Of a stretch of DNA of 15,638 nt, positions 1 through 5,588 are shown in pieces. The stretch comes from CAYFHQ01 sp964342805 (lineage in GTDB: Bacteria > Bacillota > Clostridia > Peptostreptococcales > Acidaminobacteraceae), in assembly GCA_964342805.1 (NCBI GenBank), contig CAYFHQ010000089.1, positions 1 to 15,638 of the forward strand. Direction: 5' to 3'. The notes under the pieces are model-generated. The model did not search any database. It had not been told where the DNA came from and saw only the letters and a program-made list of their open reading frames with translations. The position numbers were made by a program, and so were the translations under genes. Every line of letters begins with the position of its first letter. Position 1 is the stretch's first letter.

Positions 1-579
1 TTCAAGCTTGCGGGCTTCAGGATAAACCCTCGGGTCAACAGAGTACACACCATCCACGTCGGTGTAGATCTCACACGGACAGGCCAATTTGGCGGCCAGG
101 GACACTGCCGTGGTGTCTGATCCCCCACGACCCAATGTCGTAATGTCGCCACTTGCTGTATGGCCTTGGAAGCCGGCCACCACAACAATATCGCCCTTGT
201 TGAGGGACGCTTCCACCCGACTGGTGTCCACGTCTTGAATCCGGGCCCGGGTATGGGTGTCACAGGTGAGAATGCCTACTTGAGACCCCGTATAGCTCAC
301 TGCACTGCCCCCCAGGGCTGTGATGGCCATGGACAGGAGGGCAATGGAAACCTGTTCCCCCGTGGCCATGAGCATGTCCATGTCCCGGTCATTGGGTTCG
401 TCAGTAATGGACTTGGCCAATTCCACCAACTGGTCTGTGGTTTTGCCCATGGCTGAGACCACCACGACTAGTTTTTCTCCCCGCTGGGATCGTTCAATGA
501 GTTGCTTGGCGATAAACTGAATGCGGACCGTTGTCCCCACGCTGGTTCCACCATATTTCAAAACATAGGTATTATCCAT
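1..579 (-). CDS. lysC: Aspartokinase (aspartate kinase), N-terminal part, cut by window edge
   Basis: Phosphorylates L-aspartate with ATP, the first committed step of the aspartate pathway to lysine/diaminopimelate, threonine and methionine; cytoplasmic. Only the first 193 codons are present; the C-terminal ACT regulatory domains lie outside the window. Seen: the N-terminal kinase signature KYGGTSVG (about residues 8-15), VVVVSAMGKTTDQL, GRGGSDTTAVSLAA and YTDVDGVYSVDPR, all typical of the amino acid kinase fold in aspartokinases. The ATG at 577-579 is preceded on the minus strand by GGGAGGAG, 4 nt upstream. It overlaps the end of lysA by 8 nt (ATGGATAA holds both the lysC start and the lysA stop), so translation is probably coupled and both genes share the lysine-riboswitch leader. 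Which isozyme this is (lysine-, threonine- or DAP-sensitive) cannot be told without the C-terminus; placement behind a lysine riboswitch favours the lysine-responsive one. Confidence 0.95.
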   Translation of the reverse strand, partial: MDNTYVLKYGGTSVGTTVRIQFIAKQLIERSQRGEKLVVVVSAMGKTTDQLVELAKSITDEPNDRDMDMLMATGEQVSIALLSMAITALGGSAVSYTGSQVGILTCDTHTRARIQDVDTSRVEASLNKGDIVVVAGFQGHTASGDITTLGRGGSDTTAVSLAAKLACPCEIYTDVDGVYSVDPRVYPEARKLE

Positions 580-1888
580 GGTGCTCCTCCCAATTCAAGT
601 CGTTTCTCAAAATGTCTTCATAGGTCTCCCGCTTGACGATCACCTGGGAATGGCCATTTTCCACAAAAACCACTGCGGGCTTTCGTAGACGGTTGTAGTT
701 GCTGGCCATGGAGTAGGTGTAGGCCCCGGTGGAAGCGATGGCCAAAATATCATTCTTGCGGGCTTCCGGCAGGTCGATCTGCCGAATAAGGATGTCCCCG
801 GACTCGCAGCACTTGCCAGCCACCGTAAAGGTGTCTGCAGCGGCCTCTTCCATGCGATTGGCCAAGGCTGCCTCGTAAACCGAGTCATAGAGGGCTGTTC
901 GAGGGTTGTCCGTCATTCCACCGTCCACAAAAATGAAGCGCTTGCCAGAATAGGTCGTCTTGGTGGCCCCCACCTTGTAAAGGGTGGTCCCTGCATTGCC
1001 TGCAATGGCCCTGCCGGGCTCGATTAAGAGTTTGGGGGCTTTGATCCGGTTTGCCTTACAGAAAGACGAGACTGTTGAAATGGCCCCTTGAAGACATTGT
1101 TTCAGGTCGAGGACTTGGTCTTCTTCTGAATAGTAAATGCCAAATCCACCGCCCATGTTTAATTCCTTCGTCTCGAAGCCGCAATCTTCCTTCACTTTTT
1201 TGACAAAATCCATCATGACTTCTACAGCTTTTGTGAAGGAGGTCCCGTCAAGAATTTGTGAACCGATATGGTAATGAAAGCCGGTCAAGTCCAAGTAGTA
1301 GCTGTCGGTAATACTATGGATGATCTTGCAAATATCCTCATTATAGATGGAAATGCCAAACTTAGAGTCGTTGTTGGCCGTTTGAATATACTCATGGGTA
1401 TGGGCTTCAATGCCTGGATTGACCCGGATCATAACCTCAACCGACCGGTCCAGCTCTGAACACAGGTAGCTGAGCATGTCGATTTCAAAGGGATTGTCAA
1501 TGATAATCCGACCCACCCCATAATTGAGGGCGGAGATCAATTCGTCTACAGTTTTATTGTTACCATGGAAAAAGATGCGGTCTGCCGGGAAGTTGGCCCT
1601 GATGGCCGTATACAACTCGCCACCGGACACGACGTCCAGAGACAGGCCCTGGGAGGCGATCAGTTGGCACATGCCCACTGTGAGAAAGGCCTTGGATGCA
1701 TAAATGACTTCCGTGTCCAGGTGTTTGGAGGCAAAGGCCTGTTTGAAAGTAGAACAGTTATTTTTGATATGGGCCACGTCCATAACGTAAAGGGGCGTGC
1801 CATACTTCTTTGCTAGATTGACTGTGTTGCAACCGCCGATTTGCAGGTTGCCCATGTCGTCGATGGTCATTGTGCCGTGTAAATTCAT
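572..1888 (-). CDS. lysA: Diaminopimelate decarboxylase
   Basis: PLP enzyme that decarboxylates meso-diaminopimelate to L-lysine, the last step of lysine synthesis; cytoplasmic. The 438-residue product shows the family landmarks in order: YASKAF with the PLP lysine at about K66, HYHIGSQ (H207), GGGFG (246-250) binding the cofactor phosphate, EPGR (290-293), and CESGD (C361) contributed to the partner active site. Length is normal. The ATG at 1886-1888 was chosen because AGAAAGGTGATCC sits just upstream. The longer frame to an ATG at 1946-1948 is rejected because that codon lies inside the leader's terminator hairpin. It is first in an operon with lysC, which overlaps its stop codon. Regulation is by the upstream lysine riboswitch (1907-2129). 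Confidence 0.97.
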   Translation of the reverse strand: MNLHGTMTIDDMGNLQIGGCNTVNLAKKYGTPLYVMDVAHIKNNCSTFKQAFASKHLDTEVIYASKAFLTVGMCQLIASQGLSLDVVSGGELYTAIRANFPADRIFFHGNNKTVDELISALNYGVGRIIIDNPFEIDMLSYLCSELDRSVEVMIRVNPGIEAHTHEYIQTANNDSKFGISIYNEDICKIIHSITDSYYLDLTGFHYHIGSQILDGTSFTKAVEVMMDFVKKVKEDCGFETKELNMGGGFGIYYSEEDQVLDLKQCLQGAISTVSSFCKANRIKAPKLLIEPGRAIAGNAGTTLYKVGATKTTYSGKRFIFVDGGMTDNPRTALYDSVYEAALANRMEEAAADTFTVAGKCCESGDILIRQIDLPEARKNDILAIASTGAYTYSMASNYNRLRKPAVVFVENGHSQVIVKRETYEDILRNDLNWEEHHG

Positions 1889-1906
1889 TGGGATCACCTT
1901 TCTGCC

Positions 1907-1949
1907 AAAAACAAAAAACATGCGTACGAAGTAAAGACTCGCACCCATG
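1907..1949 (-). terminator. Rho-independent terminator of the lysine riboswitch expression platform
   Basis: On the minus strand CATGGGTGCG pairs with CGTACGCATG (one G-G mismatch, one G-U) around an 11-nt loop, followed by TTTTTTGTTTTT. Its 3' arm and loop overlap a competing antiterminator: CGGGGTAAAGA (about 1968-1978) can pair over 11 positions with TCTTTACTTCG (about 1928-1938), including two G-U pairs. The antiterminator 5' strand starts inside the 3' strand of aptamer stem P1. Lysine binding should therefore free the terminator and stop transcription ahead of lysA. The pairing is seen; the direction of control is inferred from known L-box switches. Confidence 0.85.
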
Positions 1950-1976
1950 TAAGCAGACGTAGTGATTCTTTACCCC

Positions 1977-2129
1977 GCGTGTTACAGCGCTTCTTCAAAT
2001 GGCTGGGTAGGCCAAATGAAGACAGTCCTATGGATCTTATCCATAGGCCCAGCCCACCGGGATGGACTTCGGCAGTTGCCCCTTTCCTCCGTAGAGTACT
2101 CTTGACACCTGCGACCTCTCATAACACAC
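1977..2129 (-). promoter_or_regulatory. Lysine riboswitch (L-box) aptamer
   Basis: Reading the minus strand, the conserved blocks of the lysine aptamer occur in order: AGAGGTCGC, TCAAGAGTA, GAAAGGGG followed by TGCCGAAG, GGGCTGG, a perfect 9-bp hairpin (CCTATGGAT/ATCCATAGG, loop AAG), ACTGTC, then a further hairpin and GCGCTG. The basal stem P1 closes as GTGTGTTA (2129-2122) with TAACACGC (1984-1977), 8 pairs including one G-U. It is followed by an antiterminator/terminator pair and lies directly upstream of lysA-lysC, the usual genetic context. Free lysine is expected to lower operon transcription. Confidence 0.93.
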
Positions 2130-2156
2130 TACAGTGTTGGATTTGAAATTAGTGTT

Positions 2157-2185
2157 AGTATAACGGGGAAAAATCCCCTTGTAAA
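2157..2185 (-). promoter_or_regulatory. Promoter of the riboswitch-lysA-lysC operon
   Basis: On the minus strand a -35 TTTACA (2185-2180) and a -10 TATACT (2162-2157) are separated by exactly 17 bp; transcription would start near 2150, about 20 nt before the aptamer. The spacer contains GGGGA-TTTT-TCCCC, an inverted repeat that could be an operator or a curvature element, or could be chance. Confidence 0.82.
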
Positions 2186-2227
2186 CCCCTAATTTACGAA
2201 AAAACAATGTTCCTGGGTCCGTGGCAG

Positions 2228-2236
2228 TGGTATACT
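2228..2236 (+). promoter_or_regulatory. Probable extended -10 promoter for the 2352 gene
   Basis: TGgTATACT is an extended -10 element with no good -35 at 16-18 bp. It points toward the gene at 2352 and would give a leader of about 109 nt, with a hairpin at 2286-2305 (AGGTGG/CCACCT). It is divergent from the lysA promoter, with the two predicted starts about 90 bp apart. Confidence 0.5.
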
Positions 2237-2351
2237 GACCTAGGGAAATCGTTTCCGAAGTTGGGATAAAAGACGGGGCAAGAAGAGGTGGATCACTGGC
2301 CACCTGCCAAGTCAAATAAGGAGACAATTGAGCTGTAAAGGAGGCAACAAA

Positions 2352-2891
2352 ATGGTAAAACGGATTAAATTAAACTTAGAGATATTGGAATCCATGCTGT
2401 TCTACTGGAAGGCGACAAGTGAAAAAGAAAAAGTGGGCGAAAGCTTCCTATACACAATCGTTGACCATGAGAACATGAAGCACCTATACAACGACGAGTT
2501 TGGTGGAGAAGACGTACGTAAGGTTCTTTCTGCCATATCCAACCGAGAAATGTTCGAATGGCCAACCAAGGCTGTGGGCCGTTTCTGGAACAACAACATG
2601 TGGATGCTGGAAGACCTAGAATACACAGAATTGATGCTAGCCCCACTGAAGACACTGAACCTGGACGACCAAGTAGCCATGATCAACGAAAAAACAGGCG
2701 GCAAGGGTCCTGAGGAAGTGGAAATCGTATGTGTACCAGGCCACCTGGACGTATACAACATTGTGGATGGCACCCTATTCGTAAACTTCTTCCGGGTGAA
2801 GCCAGACCTGATGGACGAGTCTATTGTTACGATTGAAGACAAGGACTTGAAGACTTGGATGGCTGAGAAGGCGATTGAGGCGATTGGGTAG
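2352..2891 (+). CDS. Conserved hypothetical protein, 179 residues
   Basis: Function not recognised. The product is soluble-looking and acidic, with no signal peptide, membrane segment or catalytic motif I can name. Notable stretches are MFEWPTKAVGRFWNNNMWMLEDLEY (residues about 67-91, unusually rich in Trp, Asn and Met; written here only as a location with its ends), a short Gly/Lys/Pro turn near 116-120, and VNFFRVKP near 144-151. From memory it resembles the small TDE2712-type family of anaerobes, but I could not align it. The ATG at 2352 follows AAAGGAGG with ideal spacing; a TTG extension to 2328 would read through the ribosome binding site and is rejected. Codons are strongly biased to CTA, GTA, ACA and C-ending aromatic and Asn codons, suggesting high expression. 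The gene is monocistronic, with repeats immediately downstream. Confidence 0.85.
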   Translation: MVKRIKLNLEILESMLFYWKATSEKEKVGESFLYTIVDHENMKHLYNDEFGGEDVRKVLSAISNREMFEWPTKAVGRFWNNNMWMLEDLEYTELMLAPLKTLNLDDQVAMINEKTGGKGPEEVEIVCVPGHLDVYNIVDGTLFVNFFRVKPDLMDESIVTIEDKDLKTWMAEKAIEAIG

Positions 2892-2953
2892 GTTCTACCT
2901 GCGAAGTCACATACCCCCATTCATCAGTTTGAGGTGAAGGCTACGCACCGGCG
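2892..2953 (-). repeat. Inverted, diverged copy of the ~74-bp repeat
   Basis: Read on the minus strand this stretch gives CGGTGCGTAGCC, then ACTGATGAATGGGGGTATG, then GCAGGTAGAACC. It shares the order and core of the direct repeats at 3065-3266 (GGTGCTCCGCAATCC, ACTGATGATGGGGGTAT, GGTAGGGCT). It begins right after the stop codon of the 2352 gene, leaving no room for a canonical terminator for that gene unless the repeat itself serves. Confidence 0.6.
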
Positions 2954-2964
2954 TCACTCCATCA

Positions 2965-3051
2965 GCGAGAAAATACTTGAACAGGGAATATTCCAAACTC
3001 GCCTTTGGCTCAGACATGGAATATTCTGATCCTGTTCAAGCATTTTCTCGC
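2965..3051. repeat. 87-nt palindromic element with nested stems
   Basis: The outer arms GCGAGAAAAT-a-CTTGAACAGG (2965-2985) and CCTGTTCAAG-c-ATTTTCTCGC (3031-3051) pair over 21 positions with one mismatch. Inner arms GAATATTCC (2986-2994) and GGAATATTC (3018-3026) pair perfectly over 9. The 23-nt loop starts AAACTC and ends TCAGACAT, and closely matches the loop of a second palindrome at 11055-11087. Just downstream is a small GGGGA-GTG-TCCCC hairpin (3052-3064). There is no U-tract, so a simple terminator is unlikely; a non-autonomous mobile or REP-like palindrome fits better. Confidence 0.85.
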
Positions 3052-3064
3052 GGGGAGTGTCCCC

Positions 3065-3266
3065 GGTGCTCCGCAATCCACCCCTGCACTGATGATGGGG
3101 GTATTTTGTTAGGTAGGGCTACCCACCGCCATGGTCAGGGCTACGCAAGCCTCCTCTGCGGTGAGGGTTCTGGGGTGTTTTGTATAGGTAGAACTTACCC
3201 AACGTAGCCCCTGGCGCTCCGCAATCCATCCCTGCACTGATGACGGGGTATTTTATTATGTAGGGT
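3065..3266 (+). repeat. Three degenerate tandem repeats, period about 74 bp
   Basis: Units start at about 3065, 3138 and 3213 (spacings 73 and 75). Units 1 and 3 are close: both carry GCTCCGCAATCCA, CCTGCACTGATGA, GGGGTATTTT and GTAGGG. Unit 2 keeps the skeleton (CTACGCAAGCC, CTCTGCGGTGA, GGGGTGTTTTGT, AGGTAG) but has diverged. A frame for 76 residues crosses the palindrome and units, but has no ribosome binding site and only repeat-derived content, so it is not called a gene. Together with the inverted copy and the palindrome, this explains the whole 2892-3266 gap. Confidence 0.75.
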
Positions 3267-3313
3267 CAACTAACCACAGTAGTTAGGGCCAGTTAGAAAG
3301 TCAAAGGTGAATC

Positions 3314-3754
3314 ATGAATGCTGCACAAGGCAAAAGAATCCTGATCAAAACCATATCCAGCGAGGAAACCCTGCCCATTCGTCACCGGGTCATGTGGCCG
3401 AATAAACCACTGGACTATGTTCGCTTGAAAGAAGATCCTCAGGGTCACCACTTGGGTTTGTTTGTTGATGACCAACTGGTTTCGGTGATTTCATACTTTA
3501 TTCAGGGTAATCAAGCCCAGTTTCGTAAGTTTGCTACCCTGGAGTTCCATCAAGGGAAGGGGTATGGGTCTTGCTTGTTTGAACATCTGTTGGAAGAATT
3601 GAAACGTCAGAGTACTTCCCTGGTTTGGTGTAATGCGAGGGACGATGCCAATGGGTTTTATAAGCGGTATGGTTTTACTGAACGACCAGCCTCAGCATTT
3701 GCAAGGGGGCGAGTGACGTATACCATTATGGAAAAGAAGTTGGATAGAGAGTAA
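3314..3754 (+). CDS. GNAT-family N-acetyltransferase
   Basis: Predicted acetyl-CoA-dependent N-acetyltransferase of 146 residues, normal for a single GNAT domain; cytoplasmic, substrate unknown. Seen: strand region LGLFVDDQLVSVISYF (about 47-62); motif A FATLEFHQGKGYGSCLFEHL, in which QGKGYG (80-85) is the pyrophosphate-binding loop; and motif B NGFYKRYGF (113-121) with the usual tyrosines. The N-terminus (IRHRVMWPNKP) resembles small GNATs that act on amino acids or amines, but this does not fix the substrate. The ATG at 3314 follows AAAGGTGA. The gene sits alone between repeat arrays and ends with its own terminator. Confidence 0.9.
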   Translation: MNAAQGKRILIKTISSEETLPIRHRVMWPNKPLDYVRLKEDPQGHHLGLFVDDQLVSVISYFIQGNQAQFRKFATLEFHQGKGYGSCLFEHLLEELKRQSTSLVWCNARDDANGFYKRYGFTERPASAFARGRVTYTIMEKKLDRE

Positions 3755-3790
3755 GCCACCTGAATCTAAGGATTTTAGGTGGCTTTTATT
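3755..3790 (+). terminator. Rho-independent terminator after the GNAT gene
   Basis: GCCACCT (3755-3761) pairs with AGGTGGC (3777-3783), with possible further A-T pairs in the loop, followed by TTTTATT. The stem begins immediately after the stop codon. Confidence 0.8.
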
Positions 3791-3832
3791 GTGGCATTTA
3801 ATCATTGAACCATGCTACACATGAAACCACCA

Positions 3833-3905
3833 AGTTTGGAATACGCCACTTGACCCAAGATCGAGCGGATGGACTGTCATCATGGCGGAGCCTCCCTTAC
3901 AAACC
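3833..3905 (+). repeat. Dispersed ~75-bp repeat, copy 1
   Basis: Aligns without gaps over its first 37 bases to 11077-11113, starting AGTTTGGA and ending GAGCGGA. After a 1-nt indel it continues through CTGTCATCATG-r-CGGAGCCTCC, which is almost identical in the two copies, and TTACA. The element lies upstream of the XRE-TPR promoter. In the region 3791-3967 I see nothing else convincing. Confidence 0.75.
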
Positions 3906-3967
3906 GGACAAACCAGAGTTCGACCGCTTAACACAATGTCCCTCATTATGGGTTCAACTTCACCAGC

Positions 3968-3996
3968 TTGTCCAACCGCCAAGCCTTTGCTACACT
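3968..3996 (+). promoter_or_regulatory. Promoter of the XRE-TPR regulator
   Basis: A -35 TTGTCC (3968-3973) and a -10 TACACT (3991-3996) are separated by 17 bp. The predicted start is near 4003, so the leader is only about 12 nt and essentially consists of the ribosome binding site AAAGGAGGTG. Confidence 0.72.
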
Positions 3997-4014
3997 AAAC
4001 AAAGGAGGTGCATC

Positions 4015-5244
4015 ATGGCAAAATACACAGCAAGCGACATCGTGATCAAGTCACCCGGTGTGCAAATTAGAGAAAAAATCCATGAGGAGTATGGGTCCAT
4101 CAAGGCTTTTGCTGACGCCATTGATCTGTATGAATCCTCTATCCACCAATACTTGTCCAGCAAGACCCTGGGGTCGTCGACCTTCAAAATCAGGTTGACC
4201 CGGGCCTTTGGAGTGGACTTTCACGAACTCTATAAAACCGATGAAGAACAAATTAGAACCTTCACGACAGACATGTCCTGGGGGATCATGGACTATAACC
4301 AACAAAGTGACATTGACACTTTGGAGAAGCTGAAGAAGCTGTGCCTGGAGCGGGAACTCCTAGAGGACTATGCCATCGTGTGCCGGTGCTACGCCCATTA
4401 CTATTTCAACCAGGGCAAGAAGGACCGGGCCCAGGCCTATATGAATGTGGCAGTCAATACCATGCGGGACCGGTCCAATGTGGACCGTTTCGGCCTCTAT
4501 CTTTCGGACCTCTACCTCATGGAGGCCGTGGACATGCCCAAGCCAGCCTTGAAAAAGCTGACCGACGAGCTTCTGGAGGTCTTAGACCATGTGGGTGGAC
4601 CGCTGACAAGAGGTCATATGTACTACAACCTGGGCAAGGGCAACTTTGACCTGGGCAACTATGACGAGAGTGAAGCCTACTTGAAAGAAGTCTATGACTA
4701 CCACAGGGGTCAGTTCACAACCTCCTTTGTGACCATGCTCCGGGGGGACATTCACAAGGTCCTTGGGGAGTACGAAAAAGCCCTGACCCTTTACAGACAG
4801 GCAGAAGTGGAACTGGAACCAGGCGATGACCGCCTCTTCCATGTTTACGACGAGTACGCCTCCCATTATGTCCATAAGGGGGAACTGGACGAGGCAGAAC
4901 AGTGGGTGGACTTGATCTTTGGTTGTCCCAAGTGGCACATTTCAGCAACTGACCACCGCTTTATCGAAGCCTTTGCCATGGTCAAGATTGGCCTGGGCAA
5001 GGGGGAAGAACTCATTCCCATTCTGAAAAAACTCCTCCTTGACGTGGAGAGTGGCTATATTTACACCAGGTCTCACTTACGGACCTATGGGGAAGTCATG
5101 GAGTGGAAGGCTTGTCCAGCCAAGGTCCATGACCAGACCGTGGACACCATCTTGAAGTTCGTTAAGAAACAGCAAGTGGACAGTGAATATATGGACCTGC
5201 TCAAGCAAATCCTGGGCAGTGTGCTGATCAATCAAAAGAGTTAA
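4015..5244 (+). CDS. XRE-type helix-turn-helix regulator with C-terminal TPR domain
   Basis: Predicted cytoplasmic transcription regulator, 409 residues. The N-terminus (about 15-73) folds as an XRE/Cro HTH: IKAFADAIDLYESSIHQYL gives helices 2-3, followed by SSTFKIRLTRAFGVDFHELY. Residues about 100-400 are helical and contain TPR-like repeats, e.g. YYNLGKGNFDLGNYDESEAY (203-222), GEYEKALTLYRQAE (251-264) and KGELDEAEQW (288-297). This architecture is known for RNPP/Rgg-like and MalT-TPR regulators, in which the TPR part binds a peptide or other ligand; the ligand here is unknown. The start at ATG 4015 has AAAGGAGGTG upstream; the longer frame from 3805 would run through the promoter and repeat and is rejected. 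It lies immediately upstream of the transporter cluster and is the obvious candidate to control it (inference). Confidence 0.88.
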   Translation: MAKYTASDIVIKSPGVQIREKIHEEYGSIKAFADAIDLYESSIHQYLSSKTLGSSTFKIRLTRAFGVDFHELYKTDEEQIRTFTTDMSWGIMDYNQQSDIDTLEKLKKLCLERELLEDYAIVCRCYAHYYFNQGKKDRAQAYMNVAVNTMRDRSNVDRFGLYLSDLYLMEAVDMPKPALKKLTDELLEVLDHVGGPLTRGHMYYNLGKGNFDLGNYDESEAYLKEVYDYHRGQFTTSFVTMLRGDIHKVLGEYEKALTLYRQAEVELEPGDDRLFHVYDEYASHYVHKGELDEAEQWVDLIFGCPKWHISATDHRFIEAFAMVKIGLGKGEELIPILKKLLLDVESGYIYTRSHLRTYGEVMEWKACPAKVHDQTVDTILKFVKKQQVDSEYMDLLKQILGSVLINQKS

Positions 5245-5263
5245 TATGAAAATGGAAAATATA

Positions 5264-5314
5264 AGAAACCTAGAAAAGGAGCCCGCAAGGCTCTTTTTTT
5301 CTAGGTTCTTTTTT
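5264..5314 (+). terminator. Rho-independent terminator after the regulator
   Basis: AACCTAGAAAA plus GAGCC pair with GGCTC plus TTTTTTTCTAGGTT around the loop CGCAA, then TTCTTTTTT follows. It separates the regulator from the downstream cluster. Confidence 0.88.
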
Positions 5315-5437
5315 CGTTTTTAGACATGTAACAAGATCGTAAAAATTTTATGACAAGGATCAAATCAAAGGTTGGGGAAACGAAACGTTGGAATTTCAGG
5401 CATGGGGATCAGTATGACAAATAAATAACAATACTCA

Positions 5438-5476
5438 AAAATCTCAGTATATAAAAATGTAAATAACTGAGATTTT
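5438..5476. promoter_or_regulatory. Candidate operator: 11-bp perfect inverted repeat upstream of the NTF2-like gene
   Basis: AAAATCTCAGT (5438-5448) and ACTGAGATTTT (5466-5476) are perfect inverted repeats separated by 17 bp, ending 6 bp before the -35 of the next promoter. Position and symmetry suit binding by a dimeric activator, or by a repressor that loops over the -35. The neighbouring XRE-TPR regulator is the natural candidate. Elsewhere in the gap 5315-5588 I see only this site, the promoter and a structured leader. Confidence 0.6.
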
Positions 5477-5482
5477 CATTCA

Positions 5483-5511
5483 TTGAGCCTTACTCAGCCA
5501 GATCATACAAT
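5483..5511 (+). promoter_or_regulatory. Promoter of the NTF2-like/MFS/symporter cluster
   Basis: A -35 TTGAGC (5483-5488) and a -10 TACAAT (5506-5511) are separated by 17 bp; the start is expected near 5518. Confidence 0.75.
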
Positions 5512-5517
5512 GTACCT

Positions 5518-5580
5518 AAGTGGTGGACACCGGAAAACGTTATTCCAGGGATACCGGGCCACTTGGCATAAGTGAGGAGG
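5518..5580 (+). promoter_or_regulatory. Structured leader with two alternative pairings next to the ribosome binding site
   Basis: CCACTT (5559-5564) can pair either with AAGTGG (5518-5523), at the very 5' end of the predicted transcript, or, through CACTT, with AAGTG (5570-5574). The latter directly abuts the ribosome binding site GAGGAGG (5574-5580). Such mutually exclusive pairing is typical of attenuators or riboswitches that control translation. It matches no riboswitch class that I recognise. Confidence 0.35.
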
Positions 5581-5588
5581 CAGTACGA

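Noticed and set aside
1889..1948. N-terminal extension of lysA to an upstream ATG
   Set aside because: The upstream ATG lies in the riboswitch terminator stem; a proper ribosome binding site precedes the ATG at 1888.
2977..3207. 76-residue open frame in the repeat region
   Set aside because: It begins inside the 87-nt palindrome, crosses repeat units and has no ribosome binding site.
3065..3266. CRISPR array
   Set aside because: Units are about 74 bp, degenerate throughout and lack separate unique spacers of constant length.
3065..3300. Integron attC-like sites beside a GNAT 'cassette'
   Set aside because: GTTAGG and CTAAC segments occur, but no paired R/L boxes, no integrase, and the units are better explained as ~74-bp tandem repeats.
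5350..5424. 24-codon open frame as a signal peptide partner for the TPR regulator
   Set aside because: No ribosome binding site, highly charged with no secretion-type hydrophobic segment, and it lies in untranslated-looking DNA.
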